Notes: generated from the sequence alone by a model not told the origin. A DNA stretch of 35,677 nucleotides from JAITWN01 sp034002745 (GCA_034002745.1 JAVEZY010000029.1:1-35677); one strand, 5' to 3'. Shown: positions 1 through 7,414, numbered from the stretch's first letter. Numbers and translations: made by a program.

Positions 1-90
1 ACGGGCGCCTTCCAACGCCCCTGACCCCATCAAGCAAACAGCCGCTATCCGCTCACCAGATCAAGGTCATGCTGTGCCGTGCCGGCGGTG

Positions 91-113
91 GACGCCGGAT
101 TTGTGCGGGAATC
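91..113. repeat. Terminal-region inverted repeat, left copy
   Basis: About 23 bp here are nearly the reverse complement of 35566-35587 (one gap and one mismatch; shared core GCACAAATC-GGCGTC). Both copies lie close to a GTTAA(A)CGGCG motif. They might mark the ends of an exchanged segment, or form one inverted-repeat pair across the junction if the molecule is circular. Confidence 0.5.
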
Positions 114-172
114 GACCGCCGTTAACACCCCGACAGACTGATCTCTGACCGCTCGCGAATCTGCCGGCAAGC

Positions 173-181
173 TTATCCACA
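173..181 (+). promoter_or_regulatory. DnaA box (TTATCCACA)
   Basis: TTATCCACA is a perfect match to the DnaA-box consensus TTATNCACA, followed 5 bp later by a degenerate reverse copy (TGTGGACAG). It lies in the gene-free stretch 1-297, where I see no convincing coding region. It may belong to an origin or be a chance match; no iterons are adjacent. Confidence 0.45.
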
Positions 182-297
182 GGATCTGTGGACAGCGGCT
201 TGGTTAAGCCTGCGGGTCCTTTGTTGCGCAAGGGATTTCCTTGCTGCTCAAAATTTGAGCAGCAAGCGCGGGCCGGCCGGGCTCGGTCCGCACACAC

Positions 298-600
298 CTA
301 GTCATGGGGCAGTTGATGGAGCTGGCGCCCCCGCGCAGAAGGATGCTCATGCCATCCATCACCCAGGCGGCCTTCCGTCACGCGGAGCCAGGGCCCCAGC
401 GACGCCTTTAGACAGTGCTGGCAGAAGATCCCCTCGACGTGAGACTCGTCGCCAAAGATCGACCAGAAACCCGCGCGGAAAGAAACGACCAGCGCTTCGT
501 CACGCTCCGAGTCGCCATCGGGCATTAATCGACCACACCGGGAGCAGGCCAGGGGATCGGGATTACGCGGTTCGGTTGCAGGGGATAGGCGGTGGTTCAT
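298..600 (-). CDS. Small putative zinc-ribbon protein, unknown function
   Basis: A 100-residue protein on the minus strand. The ATG at 600 is chosen because GGAGAG lies 7-13 bases upstream; a longer frame runs into the repeat at 672-754 and would add low-complexity His/Cys/Ala residues. Two CxxC pairs (CSRC near residue 21 and CQHC near residue 60) suggest a single zinc-ribbon fold; the rest is acidic and soluble with no signal peptide or membrane segment. It lies downstream of the unknown gene at 754-1461 in the same direction. I do not recognise the family; a DNA- or protein-binding role is inference only. Confidence 0.6.
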   Translation of the reverse strand: MNHRLSPATEPRNPDPLACSRCGRLMPDGDSERDEALVVSFRAGFWSIFGDESHVEGIFCQHCLKASLGPWLRVTEGRLGDGWHEHPSARGRQLHQLPHD

Positions 601-671
601 GTCGACTCTCCAGATGAACGGACGCCGGCCCAATTCAGGCAGGCTCAAGGAAAGGACAACCACCGAGGCAC

Positions 672-754
672 GGGGTGTATGCGCATGCAGCATACAACAT
701 GCAGCATGCGGTATGCGGTATGCGCATACAACATGCTGCATGCGCATACACCCC
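672..754. repeat. Long inverted repeat with 21-bp perfect arms
   Basis: Arms 672-692 and 734-754 are exact reverse complements (GGGGTGTATGCGCATGCAGCA without its last base is 20 nt). The 41-bp spacer is itself packed with GCAT/ATGC steps such as CATGCAGCATGC and GGTATGCGGTATGC. It abuts the stop codon of the 754-1461 gene, so it can form a large cruciform or an mRNA 3' hairpin separating that gene from the next. There is no T-tract, so it is not a classical terminator. Confidence 0.8.
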
Positions 755-1461
755 TAGGTCTCGCGCGCCTCCCCGGCGTCGAGACGCAACTTGACCGAGT
801 TCGGCCGACGCGTCACGTAGGCCAGGAACGTCCGCGGGCGAATCTGCGGCCCACCTTCCGGGCGCAGCCGTCGCCATTCGCCGTGCGCAAAACCCACCAA
901 CTTGCCGATCTGGCGGCGCATCAGCCGGAATCCGGGCGCACGATAGAGCTCATCCATGAGCGCCTCGATTTCGGCATCGAACTCGCCCCGCGCGTCCCGC
1001 CGAATCTGCCGGTGCTCGGGTGGGGCGGCGGAGATCTCGTGGATGCGCTCGCGCAACGCTTCCACCCGCTTTCGGTTCATGCGCCAGGACCAGCCAACCC
1101 CATCATGGACCAGCTCATATCGATCGATAAAGCTGCAGCGCTCGGTGTCGAACCGCAGGAGCTTTTCGCGGGCATGTACCCGCCCCTTGCCGTCAGTGAC
1201 AGCCATCAGCCAGCGGACCATGCGCGGGGACTGGTCAGGCGGCCCGGCGACGGCATACAAGAGCGTCACGGCTTCACCGCTCGCGCGGCGCTTGCTGCGA
1301 GTCGATTTCGGCAGGTTGCAGTCATAGAGCTCGGTCAGCTTGATCTCGAGCGACGGCCACTTTTCAAGCGAAAGCTCGCCGGTGACGTAGAACGGATAGT
1401 CTAGGCGGGCAGTGTCCTGCACGCGCTGCATGTAGGTCAGGCTGTCGGGTAAGATCGACAT
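754..1461 (-). CDS. Conserved-looking plasmid protein of unknown function
   Basis: A 235-residue soluble protein, basic and arginine-rich towards the C terminus, without signal peptide or membrane segment. The ATG at 1461 follows AGGTTCCTAACT, whose AGG can act as a weak ribosome site. No catalytic motif is evident. The C-terminal part (about residues 140-235) is helical and charged. Its upstream region holds two palindromes (1463-1476 and 1521-1539), so it may be regulated. The gene is followed by the long inverted repeat at 672-754. I do not recognise the family; coding is supported by length and codon structure only. Confidence 0.65.
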   Translation of the reverse strand: MSILPDSLTYMQRVQDTARLDYPFYVTGELSLEKWPSLEIKLTELYDCNLPKSTRSKRRASGEAVTLLYAVAGPPDQSPRMVRWLMAVTDGKGRVHAREKLLRFDTERCSFIDRYELVHDGVGWSWRMNRKRVEALRERIHEISAAPPEHRQIRRDARGEFDAEIEALMDELYRAPGFRLMRRQIGKLVGFAHGEWRRLRPEGGPQIRPRTFLAYVTRRPNSVKLRLDAGEARET

Positions 1462-1462
1462 A

Positions 1463-1476
1463 GTTAGGAACCTAAC
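1463..1476. promoter_or_regulatory. Palindrome GTTAGG-AA-CCTAAC next to start codon
   Basis: Perfect 6-bp arms around AA, one base upstream of the start codon of the 754-1461 gene. A half-like copy (GAGGTTCCTAC) lies at 1547-1557. The position suggests an autoregulatory operator or translational operator; this is inference from position and symmetry. Confidence 0.45.
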
Positions 1477-1520
1477 AAAGATACCTCATTGCAATGGTGT
1501 AGATTCTAAGTCAAATTTAG

Positions 1521-1539
1521 GTGGTCCAAAAGGGACCAC
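1521..1539. promoter_or_regulatory. Palindrome GTGGTCC-N5-GGACCAC
   Basis: Perfect 7-bp arms separated by AAAAG, within the promoter region of the minus-strand gene ending at 1461; a TTGACT -35-like hexamer for that strand lies just inside, at 1518-1513. Likely regulator binding site. Confidence 0.45.
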
Positions 1540-1645
1540 ACAATATGAGGTTCCTACGTAACAGTTGCAAGCAGGCTCCTGGCTTGAGATGATCACGGGG
1601 ACGTCACGCAAATCAGGGGCTAGCCACCCCGCACACGCCCGGATG

Positions 1646-2908
1646 GGTCTGCTGCGGGGGACGCCAACCCCCGCACACGCAGACCGTCACACCGATCCTG
1701 GCGCCACCAGGATCGACACCGGCAGGAAAGCCGGCCTCGAGCGTCGTGAGACGAGTTCGAGGGCATTGCCTGAAGCCGCGTGCCTCTAATAGGGCTGGCG
1801 CGGCATGCGAGCGGCGCGGGGGGGTGAGACTCCCCCCCTCGATCGCTTCCGCATCAAATTGGTTGTTGATGTTGGGCGACGTCGAAACGGGCGCGTGGGT
1901 AACCACGCCAACCCTGTACATGTCGAACAGGTGAAAATCCCGCGCACGGCTGGCTCGGAAGGGTCAGACGGGTGCCGCGGTGGTGGGCTGCTGAGGCCGT
2001 AGTAATACGGCAGGGGTGCAAGGAGAAATCTGGCGCATCCGGTACCAGGGGGGGCAACCTCTCTGGATCGCTAATAGCTCAAGCCATTCAGCGCACCCAA
2101 GAAACAGAAGGGTGCGGCGCGGTAAGTCGTGGAAAGCCGCTGGATGCCTCGGTGGGAGCCGAGTCGTTTGGTCAGGGCGCGATGAAGCGCTTGCGTAGTA
2201 GAGGAGGGGCTTTGGAACCTCACCCCCTTGAAACCCAGCTCCGCTGGGGTAGGCCCACAGGGCTATGTGCAAGTAGTGGAGCGCAGCGGCGTTGCACGTC
2301 GACGATGTGTACTAAGACGGGAAGCTCCTACCCAGCAGTACCTCGACCGTGGCAGGCGAGGATGGGAGGAGTGGGAGACCAGGCGAGTAGGGTTGATCTT
2401 TGTTGCAGACCTGACGGGTGTGACGAAAGGACTAAAAGCCTGGGGTGATGCTGTGTGATGGGAATGTGTGTGTGAGACGTGACGGGGCTTGGCCGCCCCG
2501 CCGTTTGTGCGAATGACGGATGTAATGCTCGAAGGAAGCGGCCCTGGCAGGCCTTCCGGAGAAAAATGGGGCTTCATGTGTAATGAAGCGTGTTCAACGA
2601 GCAACGACCAACCTCAGCCGCGAAGCTGGGGCAGCCCGATCCACCTGCCTTGCAAGGCAAGGCGCGCCGGTTCTCAATGAGTGGCAACGGCAGCATGGTG
2701 GCGCTGGTAACAGAAAGGGCGACGACGCAACGAGCCGCCACGCTCGAAGCAAAGGCGGCCGTGGAATCCTGGATCAGAGACCGCGGTAACAGCCAATCCC
2801 TCCAACCTCGACCAGGAGGCAATGGGTAGGCCGAAAAGCGCATCAGTGCTTCGGCACAAAAAACGTATCCCGTCCATCGGACAGATACCGGCTCAAGAAG
2901 CCGCCTTA
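1646..2908 (+). ncRNA. Candidate large structured RNA region (group II intron-like, no ORF)
   Basis: About 1.3 kb without a credible gene but dense in hairpins on the plus strand: 1646-1685 (7+8 bp arms), 1693-1715 (9-bp arms), 1719-1734, a G7/C7 hairpin near 1826-1846, GCGTGG-GTAA-CCACGC near 1892-1907, CCTGT/ACAGG at about 1914-1932, GCCGTA-GTAA-TACGGC near 1996-2011, CCCAGC/GCTGGG near 2235-2249, CTCGG/CCGAG near 2147-2162 and GCTTCAT/ATGAAGC near 2571-2589. Two GTAA loops are GNRA tetraloops, and the GGTGAAAATCC stretch near 1930 resembles the 5' domain I of bacterial group II introns. I cannot find a convincing domain V or reverse transcriptase, so this may be a degraded or ORF-less intron or another large RNA class. 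A strong terminator follows at 2910. Confidence 0.35.
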
Positions 2909-2909
2909 C

Positions 2910-2938
2910 AAACCCCTGGCCATCGGCTAGGGGTTTTT
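2910..2938 (+). terminator. Rho-independent terminator
   Basis: Stem AAACCCCTGGCC / GGCTAGGGGTTT (12 bp with one G-U), loop ATC, followed by a T-run. It reads on the plus strand and closes the 1.6-2.9 kb non-coding block, supporting transcription of that block. Confidence 0.8.
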
Positions 2939-3027
2939 CTTCGCCCCTCCCCCCTCCCCCACCCATGCCAACGGAACCTTGGGCACTCGCTCCTAGCGCG
3001 CTTCCGGGCTTACCCACCGCCTCCGGC

Positions 3028-3131
3028 CGTGGATAAGCCCCCGCTTGCTGCCTGCCTGCTGCGTGTGATTCCCGCGTGCGGGAAGCACACGCAGCAGGCA
3101 GGACCCCTTCACTGTTTTCTTTTGAAAACAG
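3028..3131. other. Hairpin cluster with DnaA-box-like site
   Basis: The 2940-3348 stretch has no credible gene. It holds CGTGGATAA (3028-3036, one mismatch from a reversed DnaA box), an inverted repeat with perfect 17-bp arms (3051-3067 / 3086-3102) whose loop forms a further TTCCCGC/GCGGGAA stem, and a second hairpin CTGTTTTC-TTTT-GAAAACAG at 3112-3131. The arrangement resembles origin or transfer-origin hairpins, but no nick site is recognisable and no relaxase is present in the window. Confidence 0.5.
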
Positions 3132-3348
3132 AAACCCTCAAAACCGACCCCCAACAGGCTGCGGCCCGCTCGGACCTCCGGTTAAACACCGACCGCGACG
3201 AGCGCACCCCAGCCCCCCGGAAGATCGCGCGCCCTCATGTCTTGAGCGTGCATGGGGCGGGCGCTGGCCTGCCCCATGCTAATCTGCCGCGCCAGAACAA
3301 CCTCATATCATGTGACATATGACTATTCGTGCGCGCTCTGGACTCACG

Positions 3349-3576
3349 ATGAGAGACGCGGCTTTGATGGTCACCCTCCTCTGTGGTGTTGCGATCCCCT
3401 TCCCGCTCCAGGCGAAGGAGCTCGACCCAAACGAATGCGCCGCCTTGCGTGCAGAACTCCGGCAGATCACAGAAGCGCAGCGGGAACGCAGCACCCCCTA
3501 TCTGCAGGAAGAGCGCAAGCGGGTGAAGGATCGGATGTGGACGCTGAAGTGTGAGGAAATGGAGCGCCGTAGGTGA
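3349..3576 (+). CDS. Small secreted/periplasmic protein of unknown function
   Basis: A 75-residue protein beginning with a typical signal peptide (hydrophobic core around LMVTLLCGVAIPF, likely cleavage after PLQA). The mature part is short, charged and helical with two cysteines (in NECAAL and TLKCEE) that could form a disulphide. The ATG at 3349 is preferred (GGA 8 bases upstream); an in-frame ATG at 3319 has no ribosome site. The stop overlaps the start of the nuclease gene (GTGA), so the two are translationally coupled and both exported. Possible roles such as nuclease partner or inhibitor are speculation. Confidence 0.6.
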   Translation: MRDAALMVTLLCGVAIPFPLQAKELDPNECAALRAELRQITEAQRERSTPYLQEERKRVKDRMWTLKCEEMERRR

Positions 3577-4082
3577 AAAGGGTGAGATGGGCCGCTGCCG
3601 CGGTCCTCTTCGCGCTGGGAAGCCTGCAAACCAGTAGCGCTTACGAACTCACCGGCCGCATCATCTCCATCGCAGATGGCGACACCGTCACGCTGCTCGA
3701 CGCCAACCTCCAGCAGCACAAAATCCGCCTATCCGGGATCGACGCCCCCGAACGCCGGCAGCCGTTCGGCAACCGCTCGCGGCTACACCTCGGGGCGCTG
3801 GTGTTCGGCAGGCAGGTCACCGCCGACTGCCCCAAAACCGACCGCTACAACCGCGCGGTGTGCCGGCTCGAGGTCGACGGCGTCGACGCCAACCTCGCCC
3901 AGATCGAGGCCGGGATGGCCTGGCACTACAAGGATTACGCGCGCGAGCAGCGGGCGCCGGACCGGCGCCGCTATGCGCAAGCGGAAGACGAGGCGCGGCA
4001 AAGCCGGCGGGGGCTTTGGGCCGACCGGGCGCCGGTGGCGCCCTGGGACTTCAGGAAGGCGAGGAAAACCACCGCCCGCTGA
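3573..4082 (+). CDS. Exported thermonuclease-family (SNase) nuclease
   Basis: A 169-residue SNase/OB-fold nuclease expected to cleave DNA or RNA in the periplasm or outside the cell with Ca2+. It starts with a signal peptide (about residues 1-23, cleavage after TSSA). Family motifs follow: ISIADGDTVTLL (about 31-42), RLSGIDAPE (about 53-61) with the catalytic Arg and Glu, and KTDRYNRAVC (about 87-96) carrying the second catalytic Arg. Plasmid-borne members include the nucleases of IncN/IncP plasmids. The start is a GTG at 3573 overlapping the previous stop by four bases; no other in-frame start keeps the signal peptide. Confidence 0.9.
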   Translation: MKRVRWAAAAVLFALGSLQTSSAYELTGRIISIADGDTVTLLDANLQQHKIRLSGIDAPERRQPFGNRSRLHLGALVFGRQVTADCPKTDRYNRAVCRLEVDGVDANLAQIEAGMAWHYKDYAREQRAPDRRRYAQAEDEARQSRRGLWADRAPVAPWDFRKARKTTAR

Positions 4083-4086
4083 GCGC

Positions 4087-4341
4087 TCACGCGTCCGGCT
4101 TCGGCTCGGTTTTCCATTTTCGCAGGTGATCGACGAGCCGGTGCGCACGCTCGTCCGGCGCATAGACGATGTGCAGCAGCAACTGAACCGGGCGCGGGAT
4201 GTTGCGCTCGCTCTCGTAGCGGGACCCACCCGACTGGGTGACCCCGACCCGCCCCCAGAACTGTGACTGGTTCATGCCGTGCTTCTGACGAAATGCCTTG
4301 ATCTCCTCAGCCGAGGAGAAGATGAGTTTCGGGGCAGCCAT
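4087..4341 (-). CDS. XRE-type helix-turn-helix regulator
   Basis: An 84-residue protein, essentially one HTH domain: IKAFRQKHGMNQSQFWGRVGV then TQSGGSRYESERN matches the recognition part of small XRE/antitoxin-like regulators, with a C-terminal helix. The ATG at 4341 is preferred because GGTGAG lies upstream; ATG at 4353 is an alternative adding four residues. It lies downstream of kfrA and the DnaQ-like exonuclease on the same strand (31-bp gap) and probably belongs to that transcription unit. No toxin gene is adjacent, so a backbone transcription regulator is the simpler reading. Confidence 0.75.
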   Translation of the reverse strand: MAAPKLIFSSAEEIKAFRQKHGMNQSQFWGRVGVTQSGGSRYESERNIPRPVQLLLHIVYAPDERAHRLVDHLRKWKTEPKPDA

Positions 4342-4372
4342 CGTGCTCACCATTTATTTTTAAACGCTTTCA

Positions 4373-4978
4373 TCATACCCCTTGGGCATTTCCCGTGGAC
4401 GCCATGGCGCGCACGACACCGAGCGTCATCAGGCAGTCGCCGAGCGCGCGGTGGGCGTTCGTGACGGTCACACCCTGCTGGGCGGCGGCGGCAGAGAGCT
4501 TTTGCCATCGATACTGCCCTTTCTCCGCGCTCCACTCCCCGCGGAACTCGGCATAGGCCTGCATCGCGCAATGCACGGCGCTGCCATCGAGCGCCAGGTC
4601 GAAGCCCTGCGGCGCCGGCAGGCCGTAACGGCGCGCGGTCTGAGTGATCACACGAGCGTCGAATTCGCGGCTGTAGATCACGACCTGGCGGCCCTCAACC
4701 AGGTCGCAGAACCGCGCGTGGATCTCCGACCAGGTCGGCGCGCCCGCGAGCATGGCGTCGGTGATGCCGTGGATCGCGGCGGCCTCGGCCGGGACCGGCC
4801 CGGACGGGCGCACGAGGGTGTCGAGCAGCACGGCCCCGGCGCAGTCGATGACCGCGAGCTCGACGACCTCTGCATCGTCGCCGAGGCCCGTCGTCTCGGT
4901 ATCCAGGATCAACGCATTGGCGGCCAGCCAGGCACGGGCCTGCCGGCTGATCGCCTCACGGACGGCCGGATCAGCCAT
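4373..4978 (-). CDS. DnaQ-like 3'-5' exonuclease (DEDDh)
   Basis: A 201-residue exonuclease of the DNA polymerase III epsilon/RNase T superfamily. Exo I is ILDTETTGLGDD (Asp, Glu near residues 26-28), Exo II is SREFDARV (Asp near 106), and Exo III is NAHRALGDC (His and Asp near 180-185), so all DEDDh residues are present. It is predicted to remove 3' nucleotides from DNA or RNA ends in the cytoplasm. The start overlaps the end of kfrA by 8 bases, indicating co-expression. Plasmid-borne DnaQ-like genes of this type are known but their role is unclear; proofreading or processing during replication is possible. Confidence 0.85.
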   Translation of the reverse strand: MADPAVREAISRQARAWLAANALILDTETTGLGDDAEVVELAVIDCAGAVLLDTLVRPSGPVPAEAAAIHGITDAMLAGAPTWSEIHARFCDLVEGRQVVIYSREFDARVITQTARRYGLPAPQGFDLALDGSAVHCAMQAYAEFRGEWSAEKGQYRWQKLSAAAAQQGVTVTNAHRALGDCLMTLGVVRAMASTGNAQGV

Positions 4979-5927
4979 TACCGGCGACCTTGCCGCGCAA
5001 GGTTTCCATCAGCGCTTTGTTCTGCGCCTGCACGGCCTCGAGCTGGCCCGACAGACGCGCCGCACTTTCGCGGGCGGCGGCGGCTTCCTTCGCGATCGCG
5101 TCGTGCGACTTCTGCGCGGCAAGCACCTTTTCGGCGCAGCGCTGCGCTTCCTTGGCGGCATCCTTGCGCTGCTCCTGGTGCGCCTGCTCGGCAGCGTCCG
5201 CCTTCGCCTTCGCCGCGGCGAGCTCGTTGCGCAGATTTTGCGCATCGGCCGCCGCGCGCTGGGTCTCGGCACGCGCCTGGTCGACATCGGCATGCGCGCG
5301 GCTGAGCTCGGCACGCACCTGATCGACATCGGTGTGGGCGCGGTCGAGCTCGCCACGCAAATCGGCGACACGGTGCTCGAGCTCGGCCGCTGTCGCTTCA
5401 GCACGCTCGGCGCGGGTGGTCGCCGCCCCCAGCTCGGCGCGCACCTGGGCGAGTTCGTCGCGCAGCTTCTGCAGTTCGGCCGCAGCGATCTCCGCCGTCT
5501 CGCGCGCCTCACGCTCGAGCGCCTCGATGCGTGACCTGGCCTGCTCGAGCTCGTCGGCCTGGGCCTCGAACGCGTCCGAGAGCTCGACGCGCATCTGGTC
5601 GAGTTCGGCCCGCTCCGCATCCCAGGCCGACTGCGCCTCGCGCAAGGACTGGTTCGCCAGCTCCTGCGCCTGCGTCCAGAGTTGGGCGATCGCAACTTCG
5701 TTGGCCTTGGCCACCACCTCCGGCACGGCGACGGCGATCGGCGCCGCCTGGGCGGTCTGCTGGCGGCGCCACTCGCGCATCGCCGCGGTCGCCGCATGCA
5801 TGTCGACCTTGGCCAGGCGCCGGACCTGGTCGACCGTGGGCATCGTCTGCCGGCCGGATTCCTCAAAAATCTGGCTCGCCGCAGCGAAAACACGCTCACG
5901 GGCGTCGAGGGAAAGGCTCGGGTTCAT
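4971..5927 (-). CDS. kfrA: KfrA-like coiled-coil DNA-binding protein
   Basis: A 318-residue protein with the KfrA architecture: an N-terminal DNA-binding domain (about residues 1-60, with the motif IFEESGRQTMPTVDQVRRL and MREWRR) followed by an almost uninterrupted alanine-, glutamate- and arginine-rich coiled coil to the C terminus. KfrA proteins of IncP/IncU/IncW plasmids bind their own promoter and support stable inheritance, perhaps as nucleoid-like filaments. The ATG at 5927 has GGAG seven bases upstream. A perfect AT-rich palindrome 27 bp upstream is the probable autoregulatory site. It heads the unit kfrA-exonuclease-XRE. Confidence 0.85.
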   Translation of the reverse strand: MNPSLSLDARERVFAAASQIFEESGRQTMPTVDQVRRLAKVDMHAATAAMREWRRQQTAQAAPIAVAVPEVVAKANEVAIAQLWTQAQELANQSLREAQSAWDAERAELDQMRVELSDAFEAQADELEQARSRIEALEREARETAEIAAAELQKLRDELAQVRAELGAATTRAERAEATAAELEHRVADLRGELDRAHTDVDQVRAELSRAHADVDQARAETQRAAADAQNLRNELAAAKAKADAAEQAHQEQRKDAAKEAQRCAEKVLAAQKSHDAIAKEAAAARESAARLSGQLEAVQAQNKALMETLRGKVAGNG

Positions 5928-5953
5928 AACGGCACTCCAATCAGGACTAGATA

Positions 5954-5984
5954 ATAATCATAATAATGTGATTATTATGATTAT
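5954..5984. promoter_or_regulatory. kfrA operator: perfect 14-bp-arm AT-rich palindrome
   Basis: ATAATCATAATAAT-GTG-ATTATTATGATTAT, flanked by further AATAAT/GATTATT units, in a GC-rich surround and just upstream of the kfrA ribosome site. KfrA proteins are known to repress their own promoters by binding inverted repeats; identification as the KfrA site is inference from position and symmetry. Confidence 0.75.
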
Positions 5985-6106
5985 GCAAGCGATTATTTGA
6001 CCGTCACTCGAGGAGGGGGCCTTTTCCCCGGACGGCACCACGCCCGATCAGGGCGGCTCAGGCACCCCGCGCCGGGGGTCGCCCTCAGCCGCCGAAAAAA
6101 CGCCGC

Positions 6107-6220
6107 TCAAACGGGCTGTATCAGCCCCGCGCCCTCGTTCCTAACGTTGCCGACCGCCCTGCCCACCGGATACACCGCGAGCGCCGCCTCGGGACACGGC
6201 CTCACCAGCGCCTGCACCTG
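6107..6220 (-). pseudogene. SRAP (YedK/HMCES) peptidase gene, 3'-terminal piece
   Basis: The minus strand encodes the last ~37 residues of a SRAP-domain protein, recognisable by VYPVGRAVGNVRNEG and ending GLIQPV-stop. Reading rightwards past the Tn3 transposon (6221-12261) and one copy of its ACCTG duplication, it joins in frame to the SRAP piece at 12262-12473. So the transposon split this gene near its 3' end. A third, inverted piece is at 13030. Confidence 0.85.
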
Positions 6221-6258
6221 GGGGTAGACCCAACACTCGTGTCACGAGCCGCCATCTT
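6221..6258 (+). repeat. Left 38-bp IR of the Tn3-family transposon
   Basis: Begins GGGGTAGACCCAACACTCGT; differs from the right IR at three positions. The outer edge abuts target duplication ACCTG at 6216-6220. Confidence 0.92.
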
Positions 6259-6300
6259 TTGGGGTTGTAAGCCGGAACCCCAGAAATTTCCGTCAGCCGA

Positions 6301-6672
6301 TCAACGCGACTTGTCGCGTGCCTGGTCGATGCGTTCCTGCATCGCCTGCATGACTTCTTCGTGGGTGTACAACTTGGCGCTGGGGTCGTTGGCTTCCCGC
6401 AGGGCTTCCTCGACCTCGCGGGTCAGCCGCTCATAATCCTCCGGCCACAGCGCTTGCTCCATGCGTAGCGACGCCTGACCCAGCAGGTGCAACAGGCCGA
6501 ACAGCCGCATGTCGTTGGTGGCGACGATGTGCTCCCGAATCCGCTCCTGGATCGCCTCACTGGCCCGGTGGGCCGCAGGCGTTGCCGTGCCCTCGTAGTC
6601 GGCTGGGAATTCCGCTTCCTCGGCGATCTGTGCCCAAGCGCTGGCCAGCGCCTCGATGCTGGAAACACTCAT
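6301..6672 (-). CDS. Transposon passenger protein, unknown (123 aa)
   Basis: A soluble, acidic, mostly helical protein. ATG at 6672 is chosen because it overlaps the upstream gene's stop in an ATGA and GGATGAG precedes it; a GTG at 6684 is the alternative. Last gene of a minus-strand run 7773 to 6301 inside the Tn3-family transposon. Near the C terminus (KLYTHEEVMQAMQERI) it resembles the sequences used by small plasmid proteins and antitoxins with a Glu/Val/Met helix, but I cannot assign a family. Could be one half of a two-gene module with the 6669-6995 protein; that is inference from overlap alone. Confidence 0.65.
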   Translation of the reverse strand: MSVSSIEALASAWAQIAEEAEFPADYEGTATPAAHRASEAIQERIREHIVATNDMRLFGLLHLLGQASLRMEQALWPEDYERLTREVEEALREANDPSAKLYTHEEVMQAMQERIDQARDKSR

Positions 6673-6995
6673 TTGCTCATCCACTTGCGCAGCAGGCGCT
6701 TTTTCAGGGACGCGCGTTCTTGCGGGTTGCGTCCCTTGTGGTTGGCGATGCGATCCACCGTGGCGGCCTGGCGCTTGACGGGCCAGTAGGAGCGACCATC
6801 CTTGCCCATCGACCAGACGCTGCTGACCTGATTTTCCAGCAGGGGCAGATGGGCGCTCAGGGCCTCGGGCGATGCGTTGGCCAGCGCCGTGCGCTCACGG
6901 GTGCGCCAGCGCTGATGCCAGAGCTTCTTGTCCTCGCGCTCGCTGCGGCAGGTCGTGTGCCCGACGATGGGTGTTTTGCGGCGGCTGCGGCTCAT
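6669..6995 (-). CDS. Transposon passenger protein, basic, unknown (108 aa)
   Basis: A very basic protein (Arg/Lys-rich at both ends: MSRSRRKTPIVGHT at the start, LKKRLLRKWMSK at the end) with a CRSE-EDKK stretch and several Trp, suggesting nucleic-acid binding. No catalytic motif recognised. Coupled to the downstream gene through an ATGA overlap. Lies in the minus-strand passenger block of the Tn3-family element. Function unknown; no membrane segment or signal peptide. Confidence 0.65.
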   Translation of the reverse strand: MSRSRRKTPIVGHTTCRSEREDKKLWHQRWRTRERTALANASPEALSAHLPLLENQVSSVWSMGKDGRSYWPVKRQAATVDRIANHKGRNPQERASLKKRLLRKWMSK

Positions 6996-7018
6996 GACGT
7001 CGTTGTCTCCCAGAACAT

Positions 7019-7414
7019 TCAGGACTGATCCCAGGGGTCGATGGTCAAGACCTGATCGGCGAGACAGGCAGCCACGCGGTCGGCGTGCACTTCAACCTTG
7101 CCCATCCAGCCGGGCGGTTGGGCGTATTCCTCGCCTTCGTCGATGCCGAAAATCCACACGCCATCCTTGGGCGGCTGAATGCCGCCGCCGTCGATCAGCG
7201 GCAGCACGTCGCCCGCGCGAGCGGTGTAGCGGTTCGGGTAGCCCCCTCCGGCGAGCTTGGCAGCCTTGCCCGCATCGGTCAGTTGCTCAATCCAGCGGAT
7301 GCCGTCCGCGCCCGTCTCCCACTGCGCCAGGATGGCCGCGCGGCGAGCCTCTTGGTCGGCGCGGTCGCGTTCCTCCGGGCTGTGCGTCGATACGACGATC
7401 CACCAGCCAATCAT
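7019..7414 (-). CDS. Transposon passenger protein, unknown (131 aa)
   Basis: Starts MIGWWIVVSTH, followed by a charged helix (RDRADQEARRAA) and a C-terminal part rich in Gly, Pro and Trp (VWIFGIDEGEEYAQPPGW) that looks like a compact beta domain. The start codon overlaps the stop of the 7411-7773 gene (ATGA), so the two are translationally coupled. No family recognised. It could belong to an immunity-like or stress-related module carried by this transposon; there is no direct evidence. Confidence 0.65.
   Translation of the reverse strand: MIGWWIVVSTHSPEERDRADQEARRAAILAQWETGADGIRWIEQLTDAGKAAKLAGGGYPNRYTARAGDVLPLIDGGGIQPPKDGVWIFGIDEGEEYAQPPGWMGKVEVHADRVAACLADQVLTIDPWDQS

Noticed and set aside
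1972..2448. 158-residue plus-strand frame across the structured block
   Set aside because: Composition is unbiased, several frames compete, and the hairpins and GNRA loops explain the sequence better as RNA.
2677..2829. Short plus-strand frame starting MSGNGSMVALVTERATTQRA
   Set aside because: Composition is passable but there is no ribosome site, it lies in the hairpin-rich block before the terminator, and no homology is recognised.
4982..6000. Long plus-strand Ser/Ala/Arg-rich frames opposite kfrA
   Set aside because: Antisense shadows of the coiled-coil gene with its biased codons.
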